DNA of 64,000 nt from Paracoccus ravus (GCF_004522175.1 NZ_SDEB01000018.1:21431-85430); one strand, 5' to 3'. Positions 51,062 to 60,014 are shown, counted from the stretch's first letter. Notes: generated by a model from the letters alone, not told the origin. Program-made: numbers and translations.

Positions 51062-51688
51062 CTAGATTAGATCCTCTTCGACGGCGCGCACCACGGCGGC
51101 GGTGACATTCCGACAGCCGAGCTTTTTCTGTGCGCTGGAGAGCCGAAGCTTCAAGGCCGAGACGCTGATCGCCAAAGTTTCGGCCGCTTCGCTATGGGTG
51201 AGACCGAGGCGCATCTGCTGCAAGGCCTCGGTCTCCTTCTCGGTCAGAACGAGGTCGCTTTTCGAGAAAAGATGGGCGAGGAGATTGAGCCTTCCGCCGA
51301 GTTCGCTCAGCTCTGCATCCGTGAATTCGCGATCAGATCTGGCGGCCGAGAGGCAGGAGCGCCGCCGCCCAAGCTGGGTCACCAGGGTTGCTCCGTAGCG
51401 AAGACCATGTTGGGCTGCTTGCGCGAGGATGCCGAAATGGTCGGGGACAGAAATCTCCGACCAGCGCGCGACCGCGTCACTCGTCTGATTGATGACCCAG
51501 AGAGCGATCGGATCCCGGCCGAGAAAGACCTCCTGCTCCCAATGCTTCACCCAAGCTTTCGGAAAGCGATTCACCGTGACATGCGGCCGTCCGAGGTGAA
51601 GGCCAAGGCCCAGAAAAAACCCTGCGGGTGCAAGTTCTTCGATCTCGTCAAGATAGCGCTCATGATCTGGAAGGACGGTCTCAAGCAC
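51062..51688 (-). CDS. LuxR-family regulator with autoinducer-binding-like domain
   Basis: 208 residues from GTG 51688, with GAGGTAG upstream. Residues 10-140 resemble the autoinducer-binding domain (FFLGLGLHLGRPHVTVNRFP, WVKHWEQEVFLGRDPIALWV). Residues 145-208 form a LuxR HTH (LTEKETEALQQMRLGLTHSEAAETLAIS, ALKLRLSSAQKKLGCRNVTAAVVRA). No luxI-type synthase is in the window, so it would be a LuxR solo or depend on a synthase elsewhere. It faces a lux-box-like palindrome and a small gene that precedes the T4SS operon, suggesting quorum control of transfer. Confidence 0.87.
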   Translation of the reverse strand: MLETVLPDHERYLDEIEELAPAGFFLGLGLHLGRPHVTVNRFPKAWVKHWEQEVFLGRDPIALWVINQTSDAVARWSEISVPDHFGILAQAAQHGLRYGATLVTQLGRRRSCLSAARSDREFTDAELSELGGRLNLLAHLFSKSDLVLTEKETEALQQMRLGLTHSEAAETLAISVSALKLRLSSAQKKLGCRNVTAAVVRAVEEDLI

Positions 51689-51740
51689 GGCTCTACCTCA
51701 TTTTCACTCGTTCTGGGACTGGCAAGATATAGCCAATTAG

Positions 51741-51758
51741 CCTGTCTAAAAAGACAGG
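51741..51758. promoter_or_regulatory. lux-box-like palindrome
   Basis: CCTGTCT-AAAA-AGACAGG is a perfect 18-bp inverted repeat of the lux/tra-box class. It sits 53 bp upstream of the luxR-type start and 66 bp upstream of the plus-strand gene at 51824, so it could control both. Confidence 0.7.
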
Positions 51759-51823
51759 TAGGTAGCCTCTTGCGTGGGATCGGCTATGTTCTGCCGAAAG
51801 ACGAATCTGAGCAGGAGATTTTC

Positions 51824-52057
51824 ATGGAGATGCGCGGCCCCTCTGTCGCCCTGAGCGAAAACCCCCTCCGGGCCTCGGCCAAGCTCGATGCCGGAATGGT
51901 GCAAATGCTGTCCTTGATGCTTGATGATGCGAGCCAGCCGGTGACGCTGGAATTGCGCGATTTCGGCATCTGGGCGGTCACCGATGAAGGTGTGCGCATG
52001 TTCATCGGCTCGATGGAAAAGCGCCCAGGCGCACAAGAGGTGCCACGTCCCTCTTGA
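51824..52057 (+). CDS. Small protein under the lux-box promoter
   Basis: 77 residues from ATG 51824 with GCAGGAG about 8 nt upstream. It includes MRGPSVALSENPLRASAKLD, then MVQMLSLMLDDASQPVTLELRDFGIWAVTDEGVRMFIGSM. The frame is open further upstream but overlaps luxR. It is probably a small soluble protein; function is unknown. It is the first gene downstream of the lux-box on the T4SS side. Confidence 0.55.
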   Translation: MEMRGPSVALSENPLRASAKLDAGMVQMLSLMLDDASQPVTLELRDFGIWAVTDEGVRMFIGSMEKRPGAQEVPRPS

Positions 52058-52290
52058 GAGAGGGATAGGTGCTGGCTGATCGCCTCCCGGCCCAGCCGGC
52101 ACCCCGACTTCGCAAAGGAAGTCAGAAAGCTACCCAGAATACGTCCAGGGCCGGAGCTTGCTTCGGCCTTGGAAGACATCTGCCCAGCGTTTACAAAGCT
52201 CTCAGAGAAAAGCTCGGCACGTGTTAAATTTGCATGTTGACCGAGATTTGCAAATTTGCCACGCTGGCATTCGGAAGGTGCTGCGTGGCC

Positions 52291-52686
52291 ATGCTATGGA
52301 GACGCGGGCCGGTGATTGATCTGAGAAAAGAGCCCCCGAATGTGGTCACGGTCGACGGACTCAAGGAACTTCTGGAAGAAGGCTGGTTGCTCTGCATCTA
52401 TTGCCATGAGGAGCCGGAGCTGCGCGGCCCACATTACCATGGCATCTGGTATGTGCTGGCCATCGAGCCGAAAGAACGTTCGCGTTGGGCCGCCCTCATC
52501 ACCCAGCGTACAAGGCGTGCCCGCCAATCCGCCGCCATTGGCAATGCACCGCAAGCCGATCTCGCCTTCCGAGAAATCCGCACCCTCAGCACCGTCTTCA
52601 CCATGTGCAAGGAGCTTGGCTACACCATTCCTGCCGCGCCCATGGTTGCAGGCCAAGCGGTCATTATCGAAAGCAAGGCCGAATAG
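52291..52686 (+). CDS. Hypothetical protein upstream of virB1
   Basis: 131 residues from ATG 52291 (an earlier frame start at 52234 is possible). It includes GPVIDLRKEPPNVVTVDGLK, the Cys-containing WLLCIYCHEEPELRGPHYHG and WYVLAIEPKERSRWAALITQ. No domain is recognised. It shares the strand and spacing of the T4SS operon and overlaps the transglycosylase frame. The 233-bp gap before it shows no gene. Confidence 0.6.
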   Translation: MLWRRGPVIDLRKEPPNVVTVDGLKELLEEGWLLCIYCHEEPELRGPHYHGIWYVLAIEPKERSRWAALITQRTRRARQSAAIGNAPQADLAFREIRTLSTVFTMCKELGYTIPAAPMVAGQAVIIESKAE

Positions 52687-53374
52687 ACGCCCTGCCCTGC
52701 TTGCCGTTTTGCTGCCCATGGTTTTTTTGGGCAGCCCGCTCGCCGCCAAGGCCGATATCATCCGCTTCGGCGCCGCGGCTTTGGCCGCTGAGAGTAGCGG
52801 TGCCTCCTCGGTCTTGCGCTATGACGCTTCCGGAAATCGTCTTCTGCCGAAAGCCATAAGGCGCGTTGACGTTCCGGCCGATGCCGAAGAAGACCTGATC
52901 CGCGCCGCCTTGCGCGAAACCACGTCTTCCCCGCATTCCCGTCCCGCTGCCGCGATCATGCCCGGGATCGACCGGGTCGCCGCACGCTACCAGCATCACC
53001 CTGCCCTGCGCGCGGCCGCGCTATCGCCGCAAGAATGGCATGCGCTGTTTCGGGCGATGATCTGGCAGGAATCCCGCTTCAATCCGAAAGCCCGCAGCCC
53101 GAAAGGTGCGCTTGGCCTGACGCAACTGATGCCCGGCACCGCATCACAGCTCGGGGTCGATGCCGCGGATCCGATGCAGAACCTCGATGGCGGGGCGCGT
53201 TATCTGCTCGCGCAACTCCAGGCTTTCCGCAGCCCGATGCTGGCGCTCGCGGCCTATAATGCCGGACCGAAGGCCGTGCAAAAATATGGTGGGGTGCCGC
53301 CTTATCCCGAAACCCGCGATTACGTGATCCGGGTGCTGTCCGAACAAGACCTCCTCCTCCGCAAGACCCAGTAG
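52646..53374 (+). CDS. virB1: VirB1-type lytic transglycosylase
   Basis: The start is uncertain: TTG 52646 gives a good signal peptide (NRRPALLAVLLPMVFLGSPLAAKA), while ATG 52718 would cut into it. The mature part ends in an SLT domain: FRAMIWQESRFNPKARSPKG with the catalytic Glu, ALGLTQLMPGTASQLGVDAA, DGGARYLLAQLQAF and ALAAYNAGPKAVQKYGGVPP. It opens peptidoglycan locally for T4SS assembly. A second transglycosylase domain is encoded at 56.5 kb. It is followed 13 bp later by virB2. Confidence 0.88.
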   Translation: MQAKRSLSKARPNRRPALLAVLLPMVFLGSPLAAKADIIRFGAAALAAESSGASSVLRYDASGNRLLPKAIRRVDVPADAEEDLIRAALRETTSSPHSRPAAAIMPGIDRVAARYQHHPALRAAALSPQEWHALFRAMIWQESRFNPKARSPKGALGLTQLMPGTASQLGVDAADPMQNLDGGARYLLAQLQAFRSPMLALAAYNAGPKAVQKYGGVPPYPETRDYVIRVLSEQDLLLRKTQ

Positions 53375-53387
53375 AAGGATCCTTCCC

Positions 53388-53711
53388 ATGCTCCCGAACC
53401 TTGCTCTCCGGCACCTTCGCCGGTCGATGCCGCTTGCCTTGTCGCTGCCGCTCATCGGCCTTGCCTCGCAAGTGATGGCCCAAGCCAATCAGGGCATCGA
53501 TTTCTCCAAGGCCAATACCTTGGGCAACAGTTGGACGACCTGGATCATGGGCAATCCGGTGACCTGGTTCTTCTCCACCGCCTTCGTCATCGTCGGCATC
53601 ATGGCGGCGCTCAATCGCGCGCCCTGGGCCTGGCTGCTCTACGTCGTCATCGGCGCTCTCATTGCCATGCCGGCCTCGACGCTGGTCAGCAATCTCAACA
53701 GCTTCCTCTGA
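53388..53711 (+). CDS. virB2: VirB2/TrbC-type conjugative pilin
   Basis: 107 residues with a long signal peptide (to about residue 32, SLPLIGLASQVMAQA). Two hydrophobic helices follow (TWIMGNPVTWFFSTAFVIVG and APWAWLLYVVIGALIAMPAS). Size, topology and position between virB1 and virB3 identify it as the major pilin. Confidence 0.85.
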   Translation: MLPNLALRHLRRSMPLALSLPLIGLASQVMAQANQGIDFSKANTLGNSWTTWIMGNPVTWFFSTAFVIVGIMAALNRAPWAWLLYVVIGALIAMPASTLVSNLNSFL

Positions 53712-53714
53712 GCC

Positions 53715-54002
53715 ATGGAACGCACCCCGGTCATTCTCGGGCTCACCCGTCAGGCCAAGCTCTGGGGCCTGCCGATGCCCTATATGCTGGCGGTGGCGTC
53801 GCTCACCGTGCTGCCCTTCATGTGGACATCGCAGAACCTGATCCTATCGATGACCTTCCTCGCCCTCGGGCCGGTCTGGTACGGGTTGGCCCGCATTGCC
53901 GCTGCCGCCAATCCGAATGGGGCGCAAGTGTTGCGCGTCATCCTGCAAAAGACCCCGCCTGCCTTGAACCGTTCGCGCAGGAAAGGCCGGCGCTATGTCT
54001 AG
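53715..54002 (+). CDS. virB3: VirB3-type inner-membrane T4SS protein
   Basis: 95 residues starting 3 bp after virB2. The short N-terminus (TPVILGLTRQAKLWGLPMPY) precedes two membrane segments and a basic C-terminus (NRSRRKGRRYV). It overlaps virB4 by 8 bp. This is the usual VirB3 size and place. Confidence 0.88.
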   Translation: MERTPVILGLTRQAKLWGLPMPYMLAVASLTVLPFMWTSQNLILSMTFLALGPVWYGLARIAAAANPNGAQVLRVILQKTPPALNRSRRKGRRYV

Positions 54003-56349
54003 CTATGCCTCGATTGGCCGCAATCCGGCGGCGCAGGCCCTCCTGCCGAAGGATCCCGGTTTTTTCACCCATCTGCCTTATCTCATCGAACTCGATGACG
54101 AGGTTGTCCGCACGCGCCAGAACGGGCTGATGATCTCGCTCGAGATTGCCGGGATCGACGGCATGACCGCCGCATCCCAGGACATTCACGAGTTGCGCCG
54201 CGCCTTGGCCGGAATGATAGACGGGCTCGATGAGCGCTTCAGCTTCTATATCCATCGCCTCCATCGTCGCGCCGATCTTGGCCTGACGCCCATTCAGGGC
54301 GAGAGTTTCGCGGGCGACCTCGATCGCGCCTGGCGCAAACATCTCGCGTCGCAAGACCTGCATGATTTCGTCGTCGTCCTGACCGTGGTCTCCTCGCTGC
54401 CCGCACCGCTGCGGGTGCCGCTCTTTGGCAAGGCGGCGGCGAAGCTTCTCGAATCCGATACCGAGGCACGGCTGCATGATCTGCGCGAATTGGTCGAGGT
54501 GCTGGAAAGCGGCTTGCCGCATGTCACCACCCGGCGGTTGAAGATCAGCGATGGCAGTCTGATCGGGTTTTACACCGCGATCAGCACCGGGCTTCTCGCC
54601 CCGGCCTGGCGCGGCGAAATGAGCCTGATTGCCGAAGATGCCGTACCCTCGGCCGCGACCTTCTATCCGAACGAGATCCTGTTCGACGAGGGCATAGGCC
54701 CACCTCGCTATGCGGCAGTTCTCGCGGTGAAGCGCTATAGTCAGGAGACCTGGCCCGGCATGCTCGATGCGCTCGACGCGTCCTTGGACGCGGTGATCTG
54801 CCACAGCTTCACCCCGATCGCGGCAGAAAAAATCGCCGGTCGGGTACGTCTCCGCGTCGAACAGATGCGGGCGGCCGATGATCTCGCGACCACGATCCAG
54901 CAGCAGCTGATCGAGACCGCCGATGAGGTCGAAAGCGGCGGCAAGAGTGTGGGCCTGCATCAGCTCACCATCACCGTCTTTGCGGAGAGTCGCGAAGAGC
55001 TCGATCAGCGCATCTCGAAGATCAAGGGCATGGCCGAACGCGCGCGGGTGAAGCTCACGCGCTGCACGCATAGTCTCGAGGCCAGCTTCTTTGCCAGCCA
55101 TCCTGGCAATATGGATTACCAATGCTGGGGCATGACGGTCGCCACCACGAGTTTCGCCGATATGGCCTCGCTGCATATGAGTGATGCCGGTAGCCCGGCC
55201 GCGGCGCTGCATTGGCGCACGCCGATCACCGTGTTTCAGAGCGCATCCGGCGCGCCGCATCGGTTCAGCTTCCAGGGGCCGGGACGGCCGGAATCCGAGC
55301 CGCCGCTGGGCCATACTTTGGTGCTCGGGCCCTCGGATTCCGGCAAGACCACCACGGTCGCCTTCCTTGCCGCCCAGGCGCTGCGGGTGCGACCGCGCAT
55401 CATTATCTTCGACAAGGATGAGGGGCTCAAAAGCCTCGTCGCCGCTTTGGGCGGAACCTACGCCCGGATCCGGGCCGGACAGCCCACTGGACTCAATCCG
55501 CTGCTGACCGAGACCGGATCCCGTGGCGAGGCCTGGTTGATGGATTGGCTTTCGGCATTGATCGAGCGCCGCGGCACGCTGTCGCCGATCCAATCAGCGG
55601 CGCTCAAATCCGCCATTCGCCGGATTGCCGCCGCCCCGGAAGCTCTGCGCAGCTTTGCCCATTTCGAAAGTCTGGTCGGCGATGTGCAGGACGGGCGTGA
55701 GCTCGCCATGCGGGTCGCGGAATGGGGACCAGAGGGGCGCTACAACTGGGTCTTCGGGGCAGCAGACCAGCCGGTCGTCGATTTCCGCCGCAACAATGTC
55801 GTCGGCCTCGATATGTCCGAGATCCTCGAGCATGCCACCGAACGCACCGCGATCCTGAGCTACATCTTCCGTCGGCTTGAGCTGATGTTCGAGGACCGGG
55901 TGCCGACGCTTCTGATCATCGACGAGGCTCATGCCGCGCTCGATGACGCCTTCTTCGCCGCCCGCATGCCAAAATGGGCGGTCACCATGCGCAAGCTCGC
56001 AGTGACCATGGCGCTGATGACGCAGTTTCCGAGCCAGATTGAAGCCAGTAAAGCCAAGACCATTCTCGAGGGCCTGCCGCATCGGCTGATTTTCCCGAAC
56101 AGTCAGGCCATTGAGAGCCAATATGCCGGGCTCAATCTGACGGAAAACCAGCTCGGCTTCGTGCTTGAGGGCCAATATGGACCACGCCGCGCGCTGTGGA
56201 ATGGCCCGACCGGATCGACGCTCTTGGATGTCGATCTCTCGCCGCTGGGCCCGCTCTTGACCGCCCTGAGCGGCGGCAAATCGGCCCTGCGCGCCTTTGG
56301 CGAGGGTTTCGAGACCCGGCCGTTTTTCTGGAGGATGGATCATGGTTAG
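53995..56349 (+). CDS. virB4: VirB4-type T4SS ATPase
   Basis: 784 residues. The N-terminal CagE/VirB4 domain (FFTHLPYLIELDDEVVRTRQNGLMISLEIAG) is followed by the ATPase domain. Walker A is LGPSDSGKTTT with Lys451 and Walker B is LLIIDEAHAALDD at about 640. RMPKWAVTMRKLAVTMALMTQFPSQIEAS is the conserved C-terminal VirB4 block. VirB4 powers pilus and channel assembly at the inner membrane. Length is normal. Confidence 0.95.
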   Translation: MSSYASIGRNPAAQALLPKDPGFFTHLPYLIELDDEVVRTRQNGLMISLEIAGIDGMTAASQDIHELRRALAGMIDGLDERFSFYIHRLHRRADLGLTPIQGESFAGDLDRAWRKHLASQDLHDFVVVLTVVSSLPAPLRVPLFGKAAAKLLESDTEARLHDLRELVEVLESGLPHVTTRRLKISDGSLIGFYTAISTGLLAPAWRGEMSLIAEDAVPSAATFYPNEILFDEGIGPPRYAAVLAVKRYSQETWPGMLDALDASLDAVICHSFTPIAAEKIAGRVRLRVEQMRAADDLATTIQQQLIETADEVESGGKSVGLHQLTITVFAESREELDQRISKIKGMAERARVKLTRCTHSLEASFFASHPGNMDYQCWGMTVATTSFADMASLHMSDAGSPAAALHWRTPITVFQSASGAPHRFSFQGPGRPESEPPLGHTLVLGPSDSGKTTTVAFLAAQALRVRPRIIIFDKDEGLKSLVAALGGTYARIRAGQPTGLNPLLTETGSRGEAWLMDWLSALIERRGTLSPIQSAALKSAIRRIAAAPEALRSFAHFESLVGDVQDGRELAMRVAEWGPEGRYNWVFGAADQPVVDFRRNNVVGLDMSEILEHATERTAILSYIFRRLELMFEDRVPTLLIIDEAHAALDDAFFAARMPKWAVTMRKLAVTMALMTQFPSQIEASKAKTILEGLPHRLIFPNSQAIESQYAGLNLTENQLGFVLEGQYGPRRALWNGPTGSTLLDVDLSPLGPLLTALSGGKSALRAFGEGFETRPFFWRMDHG

Positions 56350-56494
56350 AGCATTTATGCTTGGGGCAATTCTGCTCGGCCTTGCCGGCTGTGCCGGCGA
56401 AACCCCAATCCGCAAGAGCAATTGCTGGTCCGGCATGACGCTGATCGAACAAGCCGGTGGTGATTGCGAGTTCCGCGATGTGCCGGAGGTTTAG
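56342..56494 (+). CDS. VirB7-like small lipoprotein
   Basis: 50 residues from ATG 56342, overlapping the virB4 stop by 8 bp. A lipoprotein signal (MVRAFMLGAILLGLAGC, lipobox LAGC) is followed by a short Cys-containing mature part (AGETPIRKSNCWSGMTLIEQ). VirB7 is a small outer-membrane lipoprotein that stabilises VirB9. Its place directly after virB4, not before virB8, is unusual, so the assignment rests on the lipobox and size. Confidence 0.65.
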   Translation: MVRAFMLGAILLGLAGCAGETPIRKSNCWSGMTLIEQAGGDCEFRDVPEV

Positions 56495-56498
56495 ATCC

Positions 56499-57623
56499 AT
56501 GGCACTCGCGCTTTCTCTCACCACCCTGCCCTTCACGCCGCTTGCCCATGCTGCTGGCGTGCCGGCGGTCGATCTCAAGCAAATCGCTGAATGGCTTTTG
56601 CAGAAACAGCAGGATCTGGCGCAGCGCGCCGCCGAGGCCCAGGAAAACTCCCGGCGCGCCGCGATTTTGAAGGAGCAGGATGCCCAACTCGCCGCACTTG
56701 ATGAGACCCTGCGCCTGCTGACCGGAACGAGTACTTTCATCCCGGATCTGGAAGGGGGCGGTGACATAGGCAGCTCGAGCTTTGGCGCCGACGCGGTCTA
56801 TGCCATCGAGGATGACAATCCCTATGCCGAGCGGCTGTTCGGCGATGCGCCCGCCACCATCGAGGGCATGATTGCCGAGACCGCGATGCGCTATGGAGGT
56901 CATCCGGCGCTGGCCAAGGCCGGGATCAACGCCGTGGAGTTCCGCTGCTGGTTTCAAGGCTTGGTGAAGCAGGAATCGAATTTCAGCATTGGCAAGAAAA
57001 GCCCGAAAGCCGCTTTCGGCCTCACCCAGATCATCCCGGGCACGGCGCAAGGCTTGGGCATCTATCCGGCCTATTACGACGATCCGCGCCTGCAACTCGA
57101 TGGCGGGGCGCGCTACCTGCTGCAGCAATTGAGCAAGTTCGGCTCAATGGAACTGGCGCTCGCCGCCTACAATGCCGGTCCCGGCGCCGTCCAGAAATAT
57201 AACGGCATCCCGCCTTATGCCGAGACCCAGAACTACGTCCGCCGCATCCGCGCACATTACCAGCTCTATGCCGGTCGGATCAGCGGCGCCGACGATCTCG
57301 GCACACTCGATCCCAAGGACATGGTGATCGCCGAGAGCTCGAATATCGCCGATGCCGGGCAGCATTACGCCAGCCACTCCATGACGAGCATGCAGGCCGC
57401 GGCAGTCAGGCTCCGGAGCATCATCGCGCGGATCGGTGCCACCGGTTCGGTCAAGGAAGAGATTGATCTCAATACCTATGCCCGAGCGGAAGTAACCCGC
57501 ATGGCCGCGATCCTGACCCGGCTGCAGGCGACCCAGCGCAAGGTGGAGGCGGCGCGCTATGCCCTGCTTTTGCAGGCTTACGCCGAAGACGAGACCTATC
57601 TGCAAGTGAGGTTAAAACGATGA
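56499..57623 (+). CDS. Second lytic transglycosylase with VirB5-like flanks
   Basis: 374 residues from ATG 56499 (GGAGG upstream). A signal peptide (about 1-18) is followed by a helical coiled-coil-like stretch (IAEWLLQKQQDLAQRAAEAQ, residues 29-75). The SLT core follows at about 145-260: GLVKQESNFSIGKKSPKAAFG with catalytic Glu, LTQIIPGTAQGLGIYPAYYD and AAYNAGPGAVQKYNGIPPYA. The helical C-terminus (ITARLQATQRKVE-like, 290-374) resembles VirB5 tails. It overlaps virB5 by 4 bp. A T4SS operon with two transglycosylase domains is uncommon. Confidence 0.87.
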   Translation: MALALSLTTLPFTPLAHAAGVPAVDLKQIAEWLLQKQQDLAQRAAEAQENSRRAAILKEQDAQLAALDETLRLLTGTSTFIPDLEGGGDIGSSSFGADAVYAIEDDNPYAERLFGDAPATIEGMIAETAMRYGGHPALAKAGINAVEFRCWFQGLVKQESNFSIGKKSPKAAFGLTQIIPGTAQGLGIYPAYYDDPRLQLDGGARYLLQQLSKFGSMELALAAYNAGPGAVQKYNGIPPYAETQNYVRRIRAHYQLYAGRISGADDLGTLDPKDMVIAESSNIADAGQHYASHSMTSMQAAAVRLRSIIARIGATGSVKEEIDLNTYARAEVTRMAAILTRLQATQRKVEAARYALLLQAYAEDETYLQVRLKR

Positions 57624-58414
57624 GCTTTGGCAAAGCAATGCAGCGTGCCCTGGCTGCGACAGCACTTGTCCTCATCCCGGTCGCGATTTCGGCCCAAGGC
57701 GTGCCGACGATCGATGTCACCAGCATTGCCCGGCTTCAGGAGATGATCTCCGAGGCCAAACTGCAGCTGAAGGAACAGGTCGCACAGAATGTGAAGCTCG
57801 ATACCCAGACTTTGAAGCTGATCGAACAGATCCAGCTCCTGCACAGCCAGATCTCTGCCCTGAAAGATGGTCTCACGCTGGCTGATCTCGGCTTTGACAA
57901 GGAAAGCTTCCTCAGAGAGATCATGCCCGGCTTCAGCGATCTGACCGCCTCGCTCGATGCCGCGAAATCCGGCGATTGGGCCTCTGTCCTCGCGGATGGC
58001 GGCACGCTGAGCGGCGGCACGGTGTCCTCCCATGTCGACAAGGCCTTCGCCTCGGCTGGCCTTGAACGCGCCCGGGTTGATCAGCTCGCCAAAAGCGAGG
58101 AGGCGCCGGCGGCGCGCATCGGCACTGCGGCCAATGTGAATGCCTTCATGTCGGTGGCGGCGGAATCCTCCTCGCAACGCGCGCGCGACAGCCTGACCCG
58201 GATCGACGGGCTGGTCGGCAAGATCGAAGGCACGGAAAATCTCAAACAGGCCATCGATCTCAATACCCGCGTCACCGTTGAGCTTGGCATCGCGCTGGCC
58301 AATGTTTGGGCCATGCAGGCGGTGCAGACCGTGGGCATGGGCGAGGCGGGCATCATGGATGTCGCCACCGCCGCCGATGAAGAAAAATACCTGAGCATCA
58401 AACTGGAGGAATGA
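57620..58414 (+). CDS. virB5: VirB5-type minor pilin protein
   Basis: 264 residues with a signal peptide (MSFGKAMQRALAATALVLIPVAISAQ). A long helical body follows (IARLQEMISEAKLQLKEQVA, LKLIEQIQLLHSQISALKDG), then DSLTRIDGLVGKIEGTENLK and AIDLNTRVTVELGIALANVW, typical of VirB5. VirB5 caps the pilus and contacts recipients. It overlaps both neighbours by 4 bp. Confidence 0.87.
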   Translation: MSFGKAMQRALAATALVLIPVAISAQGVPTIDVTSIARLQEMISEAKLQLKEQVAQNVKLDTQTLKLIEQIQLLHSQISALKDGLTLADLGFDKESFLREIMPGFSDLTASLDAAKSGDWASVLADGGTLSGGTVSSHVDKAFASAGLERARVDQLAKSEEAPAARIGTAANVNAFMSVAAESSSQRARDSLTRIDGLVGKIEGTENLKQAIDLNTRVTVELGIALANVWAMQAVQTVGMGEAGIMDVATAADEEKYLSIKLEE

Positions 58415-58986
58415 GCATGGCCCGTCGCATCGTGATCGGGGGCGCTGTCCTCGCCTTGAATCTGACCGCCGTCATTGCCCTTCCCCTGTGGCGGGCGCAG
58501 GGACAAGATCCGGCGCAACAGGAGTCGGCCGCAGAAAAACCCTTCGCCGCGCTGGATCACCTGGTTGATGAAGCTACGACAGGCTTCGGATTCAATGATC
58601 AGGCGACGGGGCGTGATCAGGATTATCTGCGCCTGTCGCCGCAAATAGGCTCTCAGGATGTCCCGAAGGCACTGACCGAAAACGTGCCATATAGCAGCTG
58701 CGAGCGCGCACCCGAGGTATCTTCAAAAGCCTTCGCCGAACCCTCATTCGATGCCTACGCGCGAAGGATGATTTACTCCTATGCCCAAATGCGCCGGGTT
58801 CTGAATACGCGTGACTGCAGTTGTGCCGGAAAGGTTGCCCCCTTCTCGGATGTCGCAGCGATCGAAGGCCAAGTGGCAGAACGCGACGGTCATGAATGGA
58901 ACCGTCGCGTGGTGGGCCGTGAATACATCACCCTTGCCCGAGGCCTCCGCAGCCAGGTGGAAGCGATGTGTGGCGGTGAGTTCTGA
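58411..58986 (+). CDS. Exported hypothetical protein between virB5 and virB6
   Basis: 191 residues with an N-terminal signal or anchor (RIVIGGAVLALNLTAVIALPLW). Four Cys lie in the mature part: SSCERAPEVS, NTRDCSCAGKV and EAMCGGEF, suggesting disulfides. It overlaps virB5 and touches virB6, so it is co-translated. No family is recognised. Its place suggests an accessory subunit of this T4SS subtype. Confidence 0.7.
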   Translation: MSMARRIVIGGAVLALNLTAVIALPLWRAQGQDPAQQESAAEKPFAALDHLVDEATTGFGFNDQATGRDQDYLRLSPQIGSQDVPKALTENVPYSSCERAPEVSSKAFAEPSFDAYARRMIYSYAQMRRVLNTRDCSCAGKVAPFSDVAAIEGQVAERDGHEWNRRVVGREYITLARGLRSQVEAMCGGEF

Positions 58987-60014
58987 TGGGAACCGTCGCC
59001 GACATCATCGCAACCCTGGATGCCAGTGTGCTATCCACCGGGGAGCGATTTTTCGAAAGCACGGCCTCCGCCGTCGGCCCGCTCTGGACCATATTCCTGA
59101 CCCTGCTCCTCCTGCTCATCGGCATGAATATGGCGCTCGGTATCTATCGCATAAGTGCCAAGGATAGCTTGCAGATCGCGACGCGGATCGTCCTCGTCTA
59201 CATGTTCGCCTTCTCCTGGGCAAATTTCGGGACGTTCTACGATGCTCTGACCTCGGCCAGCGGCAACCTGGCGCTCGGATTCTTCAGCATTGCGGATGGA
59301 TCCAACGACATTAACGCGGCGATGGACGGCTTCGCGAGCGACATGGGAGACTCGGCTGACGGGGTGATGAAGAGCATGGGGTCGATCACCCGCGGCGTGC
59401 TCGGCGCTCTCTTCTTCCTCATCCTCGCCATACTGATGGCGGTCTATGTCCTGGTCGTCGGTTTCGCGAAAATCATGATCGCGTTCCTGCTCGGCGTTGC
59501 GCCGCTGGCGATGATCTTCACCATCTTCAATCGCACCAAGCCGCTCTTCGAGGCCTGGCTTTCCTCCTTCGTCTCCTACCTGATGTATCCGATTGCGGCC
59601 TCGGCGGTGATCTCCGCGGTGGTCGCAATGGCTGAGACCCAGTTCCGCGAACAAGCCGACGTCCAAAACCTCGGCAGCCTCGTCGGCTTCATGGTCGTGG
59701 TTTTTGTCGGCATCTTCGCCCTGATGAAAATCCCGGAAGCTGCCAATCACATCACCGGCCAGATGAATCTCGCCTCGATCGCCCCCGAGGCCATGCGCCT
59801 CGCCGGGTCCTCACTGCAGCGACCAAGCCAGGTCGGGGCCAATGCCTTGGGCGTGCACGGGCTCGCCCATCCCAAGCAATATCTCGCCGGGCTGACCAGC
59901 CTGCCCTCGGGCCTGACTGATTCCAAATCCACCCCGCATCAGCGCTCGGCCCGCGAGGCCGGCATGGCGCTGCGCCAGAAACTCACGGCACTTGACCTCA
60001 TGCGCCGAAGCTAA
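58986..60014 (+). CDS. virB6: VirB6/TrbL-type polytopic membrane protein
   Basis: 342 residues with about six to eight transmembrane helices, including FLTLLLLLIGMNMALGIYRI, GALFFLILAILMAVYVLVVG, MIAFLLGVAPLAMIFTIFNR and LVGFMVVVFVGIFALMKIPE. The C-terminus is hydrophilic and basic. VirB6 forms part of the inner-membrane channel. It starts on the last base of the preceding stop codon. Confidence 0.9.
   Translation: MGTVADIIATLDASVLSTGERFFESTASAVGPLWTIFLTLLLLLIGMNMALGIYRISAKDSLQIATRIVLVYMFAFSWANFGTFYDALTSASGNLALGFFSIADGSNDINAAMDGFASDMGDSADGVMKSMGSITRGVLGALFFLILAILMAVYVLVVGFAKIMIAFLLGVAPLAMIFTIFNRTKPLFEAWLSSFVSYLMYPIAASAVISAVVAMAETQFREQADVQNLGSLVGFMVVVFVGIFALMKIPEAANHITGQMNLASIAPEAMRLAGSSLQRPSQVGANALGVHGLAHPKQYLAGLTSLPSGLTDSKSTPHQRSAREAGMALRQKLTALDLMRRS

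Noticed and set aside
53938..55593. 551-codon minus-strand open frame opposite virB4
   Set aside because: It is antisense to a clear VirB4 ATPase, with no domain motifs and no ribosome site.
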